From Limnohabitans sp. (GTDB taxonomy: Bacteria; Pseudomonadota; Gammaproteobacteria; Burkholderiales; Burkholderiaceae_C), in NCBI RefSeq assembly GCF_030158565.1, contig NZ_JAOASQ010000029.1, positions 109,381-173,380 of the forward strand: a DNA stretch of 64,000 nucleotides, given 5' to 3'. The notes under the pieces were generated by a model. That model ran no database searches. It was given only the letters and a program-made list of their open reading frames with translations, and was not told the origin of the DNA. Shown piece by piece: positions 6,934 through 14,831 of this stretch. Both the position numbers and the translations under genes were made by a program. Each line of letters begins with the position of its first letter. Position 1 is the stretch's first letter.

Positions 6934-8376
6934 ATGCCTCGCATCACCCCCGCCCACGAATTGCAACTGATCGAATCCATCGTGGCCGCGCACCCTGGCG
7001 GGATCGGCATTGCCGAGATTGAGTTGGCTATGGCGCAGCGTCAGGGCGGTGCGCTGAACCGCCGCACTTTGCAGCGCCGCTTGCTCAAACTGATCGATGC
7101 GCAGCGGATCGCGTCTGAGGGGCAAAGCATTGCGCTGGTTTACAAGCCGGTGACGCTGGCTTGGGCGCAGCTTCCGGGCGAGCGCGTCAGTGCCCCTGTG
7201 GGCGTGGCCGAGGCGGAGCCCGATCTGCCGGTTTCGCCAGCGGGTGCCAGCATCCGTGAACGGGTCCGTCAGCCGCTGATGCACCGCCGCCCGGTGGGTT
7301 ATCGGCGTGAGTTTTTGGAGGCGTATCAGCCGGGCGTCACGTTTTATTTGCCAGCCGCGCTGCGCAGCCAGCTGCACGAGATGGGCCGCACACCCGGCAA
7401 CGAACGACCCGCAGGCACCTACGCCCGCGACATCTTGAGCCGTTTGCTGGTGGATTTGTCGTGGGCTTCGTCGCGGCTGGAGGGCAACACTTACAGCCGC
7501 CTGGACACGCAAAACCTGATCGAGCATGGGCAGGCCGCGCAGGGCAAGGACGCCATCGAAACGCAGATGATCCTGAACCACAAAGCCGCCATCGAGATGC
7601 TCATTGAGGATATGGACGAGGACACCAACGAGGTGGGCTTTGATGCCTTTACGTTCAAAAATCTGCATGCCGTGTTGTCGCAAGATTTGATGCGCGACCC
7701 GCAGGCCAGTGGCCGGTTGCGTCGGCGCTTGGTGGAGATTTCGGGCACGGTGTTTCACCCCGCCGCCATGCCCCAGGTGATTGAAGACTGCTTTGCGCTG
7801 CTGCTGAGCAAAGCCGCCGCCATTCCCGATCCGTTTGAGCAGGCGTTTTTCCTCATGGTGCAACTGCCGTATTTGCAGCCGTTTGAAGATGTGAACAAAC
7901 GCGTGTCGCGCATAGGCGCCAACTTGTCGCTGATTCAGCACAACCTGTGCCCTTTGTCCTTCATCGACGTGCCCGAGCGGGCGTACATCGAAGGCACTTT
8001 GGGCGTGTATGAACTCAACGAGGTCGATTTGTTGCGCGACGTGTTTGTGTGGGCGTATGAGCGTTCGTGTCAGCGTTATCTGGCCATCACCCAAACCATG
8101 GTCGAGCCGAACCCCCTCAAAATCAAATACCGCGAAGCGCTGATTCAGGCCGTGCAGGCGGTGGTCAAGGGCCTGCAAGCGCCAAGCCCAGAGGTGCTGG
8201 CCCCTGTGGTGGCGCGCATGCAGGTGCCCGCAGCAGACCAAGACGCGTTTACCCGCATGCTGGCCGAGGCGCTGCACCAGTTGCACGAAGGCAGCGTGGC
8301 CCGTTACCGGCTGCGTCGCTCTGAATATCTGGCTTGGCAGTTGGCTTTCTCGGGTGAGCGGGGCGACACGCCGTAA
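6934..8376 (+). CDS. Fic-fold protein with N-terminal winged helix; catalytic His replaced by Gln
   Basis: A 480-residue protein. Residues 1-75 look like a winged helix-turn-helix (AHPGGIGIAEIELAM, then NRRTLQRRLLKLIDAQRI). The Fic core motif HPFxxGNGR is changed to QPFEDVNKR: Gln315 sits where the catalytic His should be, and VNK replaces the usual GNG. An inhibitory-helix motif of the S/TxxxEG type is present upstream (Ser179-SRL-Glu183-Gly184). Normal Fic enzymes transfer AMP to hydroxyl groups and need the His, so this copy may be inactive in that reaction or use another one. ATG 6934 was chosen; GTG 6883 and TTG 6880 are in frame but lie within the repeat cluster. The gene stands alone after the ynj-like operon. 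Confidence 0.82.
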   Translation: MPRITPAHELQLIESIVAAHPGGIGIAEIELAMAQRQGGALNRRTLQRRLLKLIDAQRIASEGQSIALVYKPVTLAWAQLPGERVSAPVGVAEAEPDLPVSPAGASIRERVRQPLMHRRPVGYRREFLEAYQPGVTFYLPAALRSQLHEMGRTPGNERPAGTYARDILSRLLVDLSWASSRLEGNTYSRLDTQNLIEHGQAAQGKDAIETQMILNHKAAIEMLIEDMDEDTNEVGFDAFTFKNLHAVLSQDLMRDPQASGRLRRRLVEISGTVFHPAAMPQVIEDCFALLLSKAAAIPDPFEQAFFLMVQLPYLQPFEDVNKRVSRIGANLSLIQHNLCPLSFIDVPERAYIEGTLGVYELNEVDLLRDVFVWAYERSCQRYLAITQTMVEPNPLKIKYREALIQAVQAVVKGLQAPSPEVLAPVVARMQVPAADQDAFTRMLAEALHQLHEGSVARYRLRRSEYLAWQLAFSGERGDTP

Positions 8377-8479
8377 CTTTTTGCCGCGCCACACCGAACT
8401 GCAAGTTCATCCGGGTTATCGTTCACTGCCATTGGCCGTTTCCAACGCACACCATCGGCCACTCAGGAGTTCCCCTTTC

Positions 8480-10645
8480 ATGCGCCTTCGTCAAATTGTT
8501 TTGCTGCTCTTGCTGGCGCTGGCCATCGGTGCGTTTGTCGCGCTGGACCTCGGGCGCTACTTGAGCTTTGAGCAGCTCAAAGCCAGCCAGGCCAGTTTTG
8601 CGCAGCTGCACGCCGAGCAGCCGTTCACGGTGGCGGTGGTGTATTTCTTGATTTATGTGCTGGCCACGGCGTTGTCGTTTCCGGGCGCGACCATCATCAC
8701 GCTGGCGGGGGGGGCGGTGTTTGGGCTGTGGCAGGGTTTGCTGATCGTGTCGTTTGCGTCCACCGTGGGCGCGACCTTGGCGTTTTTGGCGTCGCGCTTT
8801 TTGTTGCGCGATTGGGTGGAGGCGCGCTTTGGTCAGCGCCTGGCCGACATCAATGCAGGCGTGGACCGCGAGGGCGGTTTTTACCTGTTCACTTTGCGGC
8901 TGATCCCGGTCGTGCCGTTCTTCTTGATCAACTTGCTCATGGGCCTCACGCGCATGAAGGTGTGGACGTATTACTGGGTCAGCCAATTGGGCATGTTGGC
9001 AGGCACGGCAGTGTATGTGAACGCGGGCACCCAGCTGGCGCAGCTCGATTCGGTGAAAGGCATTTTGAGCCCCGCGCTTTTGGGGAGCTTTGTGCTGCTG
9101 GGCATCTTCCCGCTGATCGCGCGGCGCATCGTGGCCGCTGCGCAAAAGCGCAAGGTCTATGCCCGCTGGGCCTACCAGCGCCCCAAGACCTTTGACCGCA
9201 ACCTGATCGTCATCGGTGGCGGGGCGGGTGGTTTGGTCAGCGCCTACATCGCTGCAGCCGTCAAGGCCAAGGTCACGCTGATCGAAGCGCACAAGATGGG
9301 CGGCGACTGTTTGAACTATGGCTGTGTGCCCAGCAAGGCCTTGATCAAAAGCGCCAAGCTGGCCCACCAGATGCGCCACGCGTCGAACTACGGCCTGAGC
9401 GATGCGGCCCCGAGCTTCAGCTTCAAAGCGGTCATGCAGCGCGTGCACGACGTGATCAAAGCCATCGAGCCGCACGACAGCATTGAGCGTTACACCGGCT
9501 TGGGTGTGGAGGTGTTGCAGGGCTACGGCAAGTTGGTGAACCCGTGGACTGTGGAAGTGGCGTTGAACGACGGCACGACACAAAGGCTGACCGCCCGCAG
9601 CATCGTGATCGCCGCCGGAGCCCGTCCCTTTGTGCCGCCACTGCCCGGCTTGGACGATGTGGGCTACGTGACCAGCGACACGCTGTGGGACGAGTTTTCG
9701 AAGCTCGATGAAGTGCCCAAGCGCCTGGTGGTGTTGGGCGGCGGGCCCATCGGTTGCGAGCTGGCACAAAGCTTTGCGCGACTGGGCTCACACGTCACGC
9801 AAGTGGAAATGGGCGCACGCCTCATGGTGCGCGAAGACGTCGAGGTCAGCGAACTCGCCAAAGCTTCGCTGGAGGCCGACGGCGTGCAGGTGCTCACCGG
9901 CCACAAGGCGCTGCGCTGCGAGATGGTCAATGGCGACAAGACCCTGGTGGTGGAACACGCCGGTGCAGAAAAGCGCATCGTGTTTGACCAGCTGCTGTGC
10001 GCCGTGGGCCGCGTAGCGCGTTTGCAAGGTTATGGCCTGGAAGACTTGGGCATCCCCACACAGCGCACCGTGCAGACCAACGAATACCTTCAAACCATCT
10101 ACCCCAACATCTACGCTGCAGGCGATGTGGCGGGCCCGTTCCAGTTCACCCACACCGCAGCGCACCAAGCTTGGTACGCGGCCGTCAACGCGCTGTTTGG
10201 GGAGTGGAGGCTGTTCAAGGCCGACTACTCGGTCATTCCGTGGGCCACCTTCATCGACCCCGAGGTGGCGCGGGTGGGCCTGAATGAGCAAGAAGCGAAA
10301 GAGAAGAACATCGCCTATGAAGTGACCCAATACAACATCGACGACCTCGACCGCGCCATTGCAGACAGTGAGGCCCACGGATTTGTGAAGGTGCTCACTG
10401 TGCCGGGCAAAGACAAAATTTTGGGCGTGACCATCGTGGGCGCACACGCGGCAGATTTGCTGGCCGAGTACGTGCTGGCCATGAAGCACGGCCTGGGCCT
10501 GAACAAAATCCTGGGCACCATCCACACCTACCCCACGATGGCCGAAGCCAACAAATACGCGGCGGGCGAATGGAAGCGTGCGCACGCGCCGCAACGCTTG
10601 CTGGCTTGGGTGAAGAAGTACCACGACTTCAAGCGCGGAGCCTGA
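8480..10645 (+). CDS. TVP38/TMEM64 membrane domain fused to a class-I flavoprotein disulfide reductase
   Basis: A 721-residue two-part protein. Residues 1-230 form a TVP38/TMEM64 (DedA-superfamily) membrane domain, with FPGATIITLAGGAVFGLWQG and FTLRLIPVVPFFLINLLMG. Residues 240-721 are a pyridine-nucleotide-disulfide oxidoreductase: FAD site VIGGGAGGLVSAY, redox pair GGDCLNYGCVPSKAL, second nucleotide site VVLGGGPIGCELAQ, FAD-tail motif IYAAGDVAG, and catalytic His-Glu in HTYPTMAEA. It resembles mercuric and dihydrolipoamide reductases but lacks the C-terminal Cys pair of MerA. ATG 8480 has AGGAG at 8465-8469; an in-frame start at 8354 lies in the previous gene. The substrate is unknown. The DUF3047 gene follows after two bases. 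Confidence 0.9.
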   Translation: MRLRQIVLLLLLALAIGAFVALDLGRYLSFEQLKASQASFAQLHAEQPFTVAVVYFLIYVLATALSFPGATIITLAGGAVFGLWQGLLIVSFASTVGATLAFLASRFLLRDWVEARFGQRLADINAGVDREGGFYLFTLRLIPVVPFFLINLLMGLTRMKVWTYYWVSQLGMLAGTAVYVNAGTQLAQLDSVKGILSPALLGSFVLLGIFPLIARRIVAAAQKRKVYARWAYQRPKTFDRNLIVIGGGAGGLVSAYIAAAVKAKVTLIEAHKMGGDCLNYGCVPSKALIKSAKLAHQMRHASNYGLSDAAPSFSFKAVMQRVHDVIKAIEPHDSIERYTGLGVEVLQGYGKLVNPWTVEVALNDGTTQRLTARSIVIAAGARPFVPPLPGLDDVGYVTSDTLWDEFSKLDEVPKRLVVLGGGPIGCELAQSFARLGSHVTQVEMGARLMVREDVEVSELAKASLEADGVQVLTGHKALRCEMVNGDKTLVVEHAGAEKRIVFDQLLCAVGRVARLQGYGLEDLGIPTQRTVQTNEYLQTIYPNIYAAGDVAGPFQFTHTAAHQAWYAAVNALFGEWRLFKADYSVIPWATFIDPEVARVGLNEQEAKEKNIAYEVTQYNIDDLDRAIADSEAHGFVKVLTVPGKDKILGVTIVGAHAADLLAEYVLAMKHGLGLNKILGTIHTYPTMAEANKYAAGEWKRAHAPQRLLAWVKKYHDFKRGA

Positions 10646-10647
10646 GC

Positions 10648-11409
10648 ATGGCAGGGCACCTCAGTGCATTCGCTGCCGCTGGGCTCTTGGCCTTGAGCGC
10701 CCACGCCACATCGCCCTTGTCTTTGTCAGGTCCGCTGTTGCCGTTCACGAGCCAGCACAGCGCCAACACCCCAGGCTGGCGCTTTGTGGGCTTGTCCAAC
10801 AAACCCGAGATCGGTGCCACGCGTTTTGAGCTGGGGCAAGTCGATGGCGTGGCCGGTGTGCAGATGCGCACCAACCAGTCGTATGGCACCTGGGCGCACG
10901 ACTGGCGGGGCACCGCAGGCACGTTGCAATGGCGCTGGCGTCTGGACCAAGCCTTGAGCGGTGGCCTGCGGCCTGCCGATTTGCGGCGCAAAGACGGCGA
11001 TGACGCCGCGCTCAAAGTTTGTGTGATGTTTGACCATGCGCTCGATCGCGTGCCCTTTGGCGAACGCACGCTGCTGCGTGTGGCGCGCTCGGTGAGCGGC
11101 GAGAACCTGCCCGCCGCCACCGTGTGTTATCTGTGGGACCCGCTGCAAGCCAACGGCACCTCAGCCGCCAACCCTTACAGCCGCCGCGTGCGCTATGTGG
11201 TGGTGCAAGGCACCGGCGCACCACTCCAGCAGTGGCTCAGCGAATCCCGCGATGTGGCGCAAGACTTCCTCACGCTGTTTGGCGATGAACTGCCTGCAGG
11301 CAGTGCCAAAACAGCGGTGCCCTCCGTCAGCGCGTTGGTGATCGGCGCGGACAGCGACAACACGAAAGCGCGCAGCAACGGCTGGGTCGCGCAGCTTCAG
11401 TGGCGCTGA
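10648..11409 (+). CDS. DUF3047 family secreted protein
   Basis: A 253-residue protein with a short signal peptide (about residues 1-20, cleavage near AHATS). The body matches the DUF3047 pattern: GWRFVGLSNKPE near the start, LQWRWRLD, DDAALKVCVMFD, VCYLWD and the RRVRYVVVQ strand, with VSALVIGADSDNT and a final Gly-Trp-Val-Ala strand. The family has no established activity and is probably a beta-sandwich. ATG 10648 follows the upstream stop by two bases, so it is surely in the same operon as the TVP38-flavoprotein fusion. It faces the selD gene on the other strand. Confidence 0.75.
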   Translation: MAGHLSAFAAAGLLALSAHATSPLSLSGPLLPFTSQHSANTPGWRFVGLSNKPEIGATRFELGQVDGVAGVQMRTNQSYGTWAHDWRGTAGTLQWRWRLDQALSGGLRPADLRRKDGDDAALKVCVMFDHALDRVPFGERTLLRVARSVSGENLPAATVCYLWDPLQANGTSAANPYSRRVRYVVVQGTGAPLQQWLSESRDVAQDFLTLFGDELPAGSAKTAVPSVSALVIGADSDNTKARSNGWVAQLQWR

Positions 11410-11485
11410 AACGCTTGCGTGCGCGTCACGTCTGTCGCACGCGAAGCCACCCAAGCCAGCGTGTGGCTGTTGACCAACCTGCACT

Positions 11486-13816
11486 TCAGGTTTTCAACAC
11501 CACCGGCTCGATGGCCTGGCCTGCGGCCATGACGTGGCCAATGATGGCGGTGTGTGCATAACCGGCCGCCTGCAGCGCTGCCACGCAGGCGTCGGCCTGT
11601 TCAGCAGGCACGCTGGCCAGCAGGCCGCCAGCGGTTTGCGGGTCAAACAGCAGGGGGTAACGGGCGTCTTGCACAAACTCTTCGGCGTTGCGCAGGGCGC
11701 GACGCAAGCGCACATTGGCGGGCTGCAGCGAGCTGACGATGCCCGCCTTGACGCATTCCACCGCGCCGTCCATCAACGGCAGGGCGCTCAGTTGAAGCTC
11801 GGCGTCCACACCCGAGGGGCGCGTCATCTCGACCAGATGGCCCAGCAGGCCAAAGCCGGTCAGGTCGGTGCAGGCGGTGGCGCCATAAGCGCTCAGGATT
11901 TGCGCGCCCACCTGGTTGGACATGAGCATGGACTGCATGGCCCCATCGATCCAGCGGCCACGCGCTGCACCGCGGGCATGGGCTGCAAACAAGGTGCCGG
12001 TGCCGATCGGCTTGGTCAGCACCAGCAGGTCGCCCGCTTGCATGCCGCCTTTGCGCATGACCTGGGCCATCTTTTCGTCGATCAGGCCGTTGATGGCAAA
12101 GCCCAGGGCCAGCTCGCGGCCCTCGCCGGTGTGGCCACCGACCAAGCTGCAACCGGCGGCGTTGAGCACTTCCACCGCGCCGCCCATCATTTGCAGCAAC
12201 AGGTCTTCGACCTTGGCTTCCAGCCCCGGGGGCACGGTGCACACCGCGGTGGCGGTCTGCGGCTCGCCGCCCATGGCAAAGATGTCGCCCAGCGCGTGGT
12301 TGGCCGCCACCTTGCCAAACAGATAGGGGTCGTCGATGAAGGCGCGAAAGAAGTCCACCGTTTGCACTACAGCTTTGCCCGCAGGCACTTTGACCACGGC
12401 CGCATCGTCGGGCTCGTGCAGGCCGATCAGCACATCCTGGCGTGCGACCGGCTGCAAGCTGCCCAGCGCCCGCGACAAGATGTTGGCACCCACCTTGGCC
12501 CCGCAGCCGCCGCAGCGCATGGCGATGGCCGACAGCGCTTGCAAGGATTCTTCGCTGCTCAGTTGCATGCCCTGTCGGCCCGAAGCTGGAGCACGCCAGG
12601 CCGAGAAAGCCTGCGTCAGCAAGGCCCACAGCGAGGCTGTGCGTGGCTGTGCCATCGGTGCATATTCGTTGAAGCGCCGCATAAACTGGCGGTCGATGCT
12701 GTCTTTCCAGCGCCATACCCAGCCACCGGCAAAGCCCAGTGGGCCGCGCGAAGCGACCGCGTAGCGGTTGCCGGTCGAGATCAAGGCCAGCCAACGGCGT
12801 TGCGGCGTGTAGGGCTGCAGGGCTTGGCCGCGCAAGCTGCGCCGCAAGTTGCGCGCCAGAGGCTTGGCCATGCGCACGGCGAACACACCGGCTTTTTCGA
12901 GCGGGCGCTCGGAAAAGCAGGCGATGTCGCCCGCTGCAAAAATTTTCGGATCGGTCAGCGTTTGCAATTGCGCATTGACCTGGATGAAGCCGTTCGCGTC
13001 GAGTGCCAGGCCGGTGCTTTGCAACCAGGCCGGGCCGCCCGCTTGCGTGACCCACATGGTTTCGTCGGCGTCAAAGGTGCGCCCGTTTTTGGTGTGCAGG
13101 CAACCGGGTGAGACTTGCACCACCTCTGCGCCGGTGTGCACTTCGACATTGCGCTCGCGCAGCACACGCACAAAGCGCGCGCGCACACCGCTGTTGTGGG
13201 TGGGCAGCAGCGTGTCCGAGGCGGTCAGCAGCACGAAGTTGAGGTCTTCCGGGTTGCGCCCCAGGGCTTTGAGTTCATGGCGCAAACGGTATTGCATGGC
13301 CAGCAGCAGCTCCACGCCGCCTGCGCCACCGCCGACCACGGCCACCGTCATGCGGCCACGCCACTCGCGCACTTTGACCAGCAACTGCAGCCAGCGCTGG
13401 TTGAACTGGGCAATCGGCTTGACCGGCACGGCCAAGGCTTGCGCACCTTCGATCTGCTGGACTTGCGGGGTCGAGCCAATGTTGATCGACAACAGGTCGT
13501 AAGCCACAGGCGGGCGGTGGCGGCAAATCACTTGTTGGTTTTGCCGGTCGATGCCGATCACCTCGTCGCGGTAAAGGCGTGCGCCGGTCGCTGCGGCCAG
13601 TCGGCCCAGGTCGATGTGCACGTCGTCAAAGCTGTAGTGTCCGGCCACATAGCCGGGCAGCATGCCCGAGTAAGGCGTGTCGGTGTCGGTGCAGATGACG
13701 GTGATGCGCAAGCCCGGCTCGGGCTTCATGGCGAACATGCGCAGCACGCCCACATGGCTGTGGCCACCGCCCACCAGCACCAGGTCGCGCAGCACGGGTT
13801 GTTCAGAAGATTGCAT
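11486..13816 (-). CDS. selD: NDH-like flavoprotein fused to selenide, water dikinase (SelD/SenC-type)
   Basis: A 776-residue fusion. Residues 1-410 are an NADH-dehydrogenase-like flavoprotein of the type that precedes SelD (VLVGGGHSHVGVLRMF; second nucleotide site VAVVGGGAGGVELLLAM; IFAAGDIACF). From about residue 430 it is SelD: the active-site motif Cys438-Gly-Ala-Lys441 aligns with Cys17 and Lys20 of E. coli SelD, followed by ADH-like ATP-binding features (HEPDDAAVV, VQTVDFF, DIFAMGGEPQTA, VGGHTGE, LTGFGLLGHL). SelD makes selenophosphate from selenide and ATP. The fused flavoprotein might deliver reduced selenium, which is inferred. No in-frame TGA is seen. It starts directly after the stop of the SenB-like gene (TGAATG), so they form one unit. 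Genes for SelA, SelB, SelU and SenA are not in the window. Confidence 0.92.
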   Translation of the reverse strand: MQSSEQPVLRDLVLVGGGHSHVGVLRMFAMKPEPGLRITVICTDTDTPYSGMLPGYVAGHYSFDDVHIDLGRLAAATGARLYRDEVIGIDRQNQQVICRHRPPVAYDLLSINIGSTPQVQQIEGAQALAVPVKPIAQFNQRWLQLLVKVREWRGRMTVAVVGGGAGGVELLLAMQYRLRHELKALGRNPEDLNFVLLTASDTLLPTHNSGVRARFVRVLRERNVEVHTGAEVVQVSPGCLHTKNGRTFDADETMWVTQAGGPAWLQSTGLALDANGFIQVNAQLQTLTDPKIFAAGDIACFSERPLEKAGVFAVRMAKPLARNLRRSLRGQALQPYTPQRRWLALISTGNRYAVASRGPLGFAGGWVWRWKDSIDRQFMRRFNEYAPMAQPRTASLWALLTQAFSAWRAPASGRQGMQLSSEESLQALSAIAMRCGGCGAKVGANILSRALGSLQPVARQDVLIGLHEPDDAAVVKVPAGKAVVQTVDFFRAFIDDPYLFGKVAANHALGDIFAMGGEPQTATAVCTVPPGLEAKVEDLLLQMMGGAVEVLNAAGCSLVGGHTGEGRELALGFAINGLIDEKMAQVMRKGGMQAGDLLVLTKPIGTGTLFAAHARGAARGRWIDGAMQSMLMSNQVGAQILSAYGATACTDLTGFGLLGHLVEMTRPSGVDAELQLSALPLMDGAVECVKAGIVSSLQPANVRLRRALRNAEEFVQDARYPLLFDPQTAGGLLASVPAEQADACVAALQAAGYAHTAIIGHVMAAGQAIEPVVLKT

Positions 13817-14794
13817 TCAATGGGTCCAGAGATCCTGCACCCAGCGGTGCAGCGCAGAGCGTTCGGCTTGCGGTTCAAACAGTGTGGCGCGTTTGACACA
13901 CAGAGCCGTCAAGTGTGACAGCAAGCCACCGAACGAGTTTTGATTTGATCGGCATTGCTGCAACAAATCGGCCAGTGCGGGGGCATCGCCCACCTCGAAC
14001 ACGCCGGGGTAATTGTCGCCGAGCATGCCCAGGTTGCCGTCAATGCGCGAGGCCAGCACCGGGGTGCCGCTGCGCAGGGCTTCCATCAGCACATGGGCGC
14101 CGCCTTCCATGCGGCTGGTGTGCACCAGCAGGTGGGCGCGCTGGATGCGCTGCAAGGTCGCGGCATGGGGCAGGCCGCCCAGCCAGCGGTACCGCGGGCA
14201 TTGTGTTTGTGTCTCGTGTGCGGCCTGGCCCAGTGCCGGGTCGAGCGCCTGGCCGATGTGGTCGATGAAGATGTCCGGCCGCGTGCGCAGCTGCTGTGCA
14301 GCGGCCATCAGTGTGCGTGGGTCTTTTTCATCGCGCATGTGGCCGACCATCACCACGCGCAGATGGCGTGCGGTTTTGACCAGGGTCTGCCGTGAACGAC
14401 CGGAGGCCACGATGACCCGTGTCTTGCTGTGATGCACTTGGGGCAGCGCTTGCAGGCCTTGGCTTTGCAGCACGACCAGGCTGTGGGCTTGGGTCAGAGC
14501 GGCTTGCGCTGCCGCATCGTGCTGGATGTCGCGGTACAAGTCGGTGCCGGTGAGCACCAGGCCCAGGCCTTTGGGGCCGCGCTGATCGAACCAAGCTTGC
14601 ACGGCCGCAGCAGAGCGTCGCGCATGCAGGGCCAGCATGATGTCGTCTTGCGCGGCTTGTGCGTCGGGCCACTCGCGCACGATGCGCACCGTGTGGGGTG
14701 CCAGCAGGCTTTTCCAGCGTTGGGCGGTTTGCCAGTTGCCATTGTTGGCGTCGGCCAAGGCAGGGCTGACAATGAGCACACGGAGTTTTTGCAT
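13817..14794 (-). CDS. senB: TIGR04348-type glycosyltransferase, SenB-like selenosugar synthase
   Basis: A 325-residue GT4-like glycosyltransferase. Seen motifs are SPALADANNGNWQTAQRW at the N-terminus, ALHARRSAAAV, VLTGTDLYRDI and, near the C-terminus, HTSRMEGGAHVLMEALRSG. These agree with the TIGR04348 family as I remember it, in which SenB joins selenophosphate to a UDP-sugar to form a selenosugar on the way to selenoneine. The partner supplying selenophosphate, the SelD fusion, is encoded immediately downstream with no gap. The third pathway gene, senA (an EgtB-like selenoxide synthase), is not in this window, so selenoneine production cannot be claimed. An alternative is a related glycosyltransferase with another product. 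Confidence 0.82.
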   Translation of the reverse strand: MQKLRVLIVSPALADANNGNWQTAQRWKSLLAPHTVRIVREWPDAQAAQDDIMLALHARRSAAAVQAWFDQRGPKGLGLVLTGTDLYRDIQHDAAAQAALTQAHSLVVLQSQGLQALPQVHHSKTRVIVASGRSRQTLVKTARHLRVVMVGHMRDEKDPRTLMAAAQQLRTRPDIFIDHIGQALDPALGQAAHETQTQCPRYRWLGGLPHAATLQRIQRAHLLVHTSRMEGGAHVLMEALRSGTPVLASRIDGNLGMLGDNYPGVFEVGDAPALADLLQQCRSNQNSFGGLLSHLTALCVKRATLFEPQAERSALHRWVQDLWTH

Positions 14795-14831
14795 CGCCGG
14801 TTTATACCTGAACGGTTTCAGAGGCTGAGCC

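Noticed and set aside
6934..8376. Fic gene as a pseudogene
   Set aside because: The frame is intact over 480 codons and the core, apart from the His, is well preserved.
8480..10645. Mercuric reductase
   Set aside because: The C-terminal Cys pair and the HMA-type N-terminal domain are missing; no other mer gene is near.
11534..13111. Long plus-strand open frame over the SelD fusion
   Set aside because: It is a high-GC shadow of the minus-strand gene with Arg/Gln/His-rich low-complexity translation and no known motifs.
11486..13816. Selenocysteine in the SelD fusion
   Set aside because: The active-site residue is encoded as Cys and no in-frame TGA interrupts the gene.
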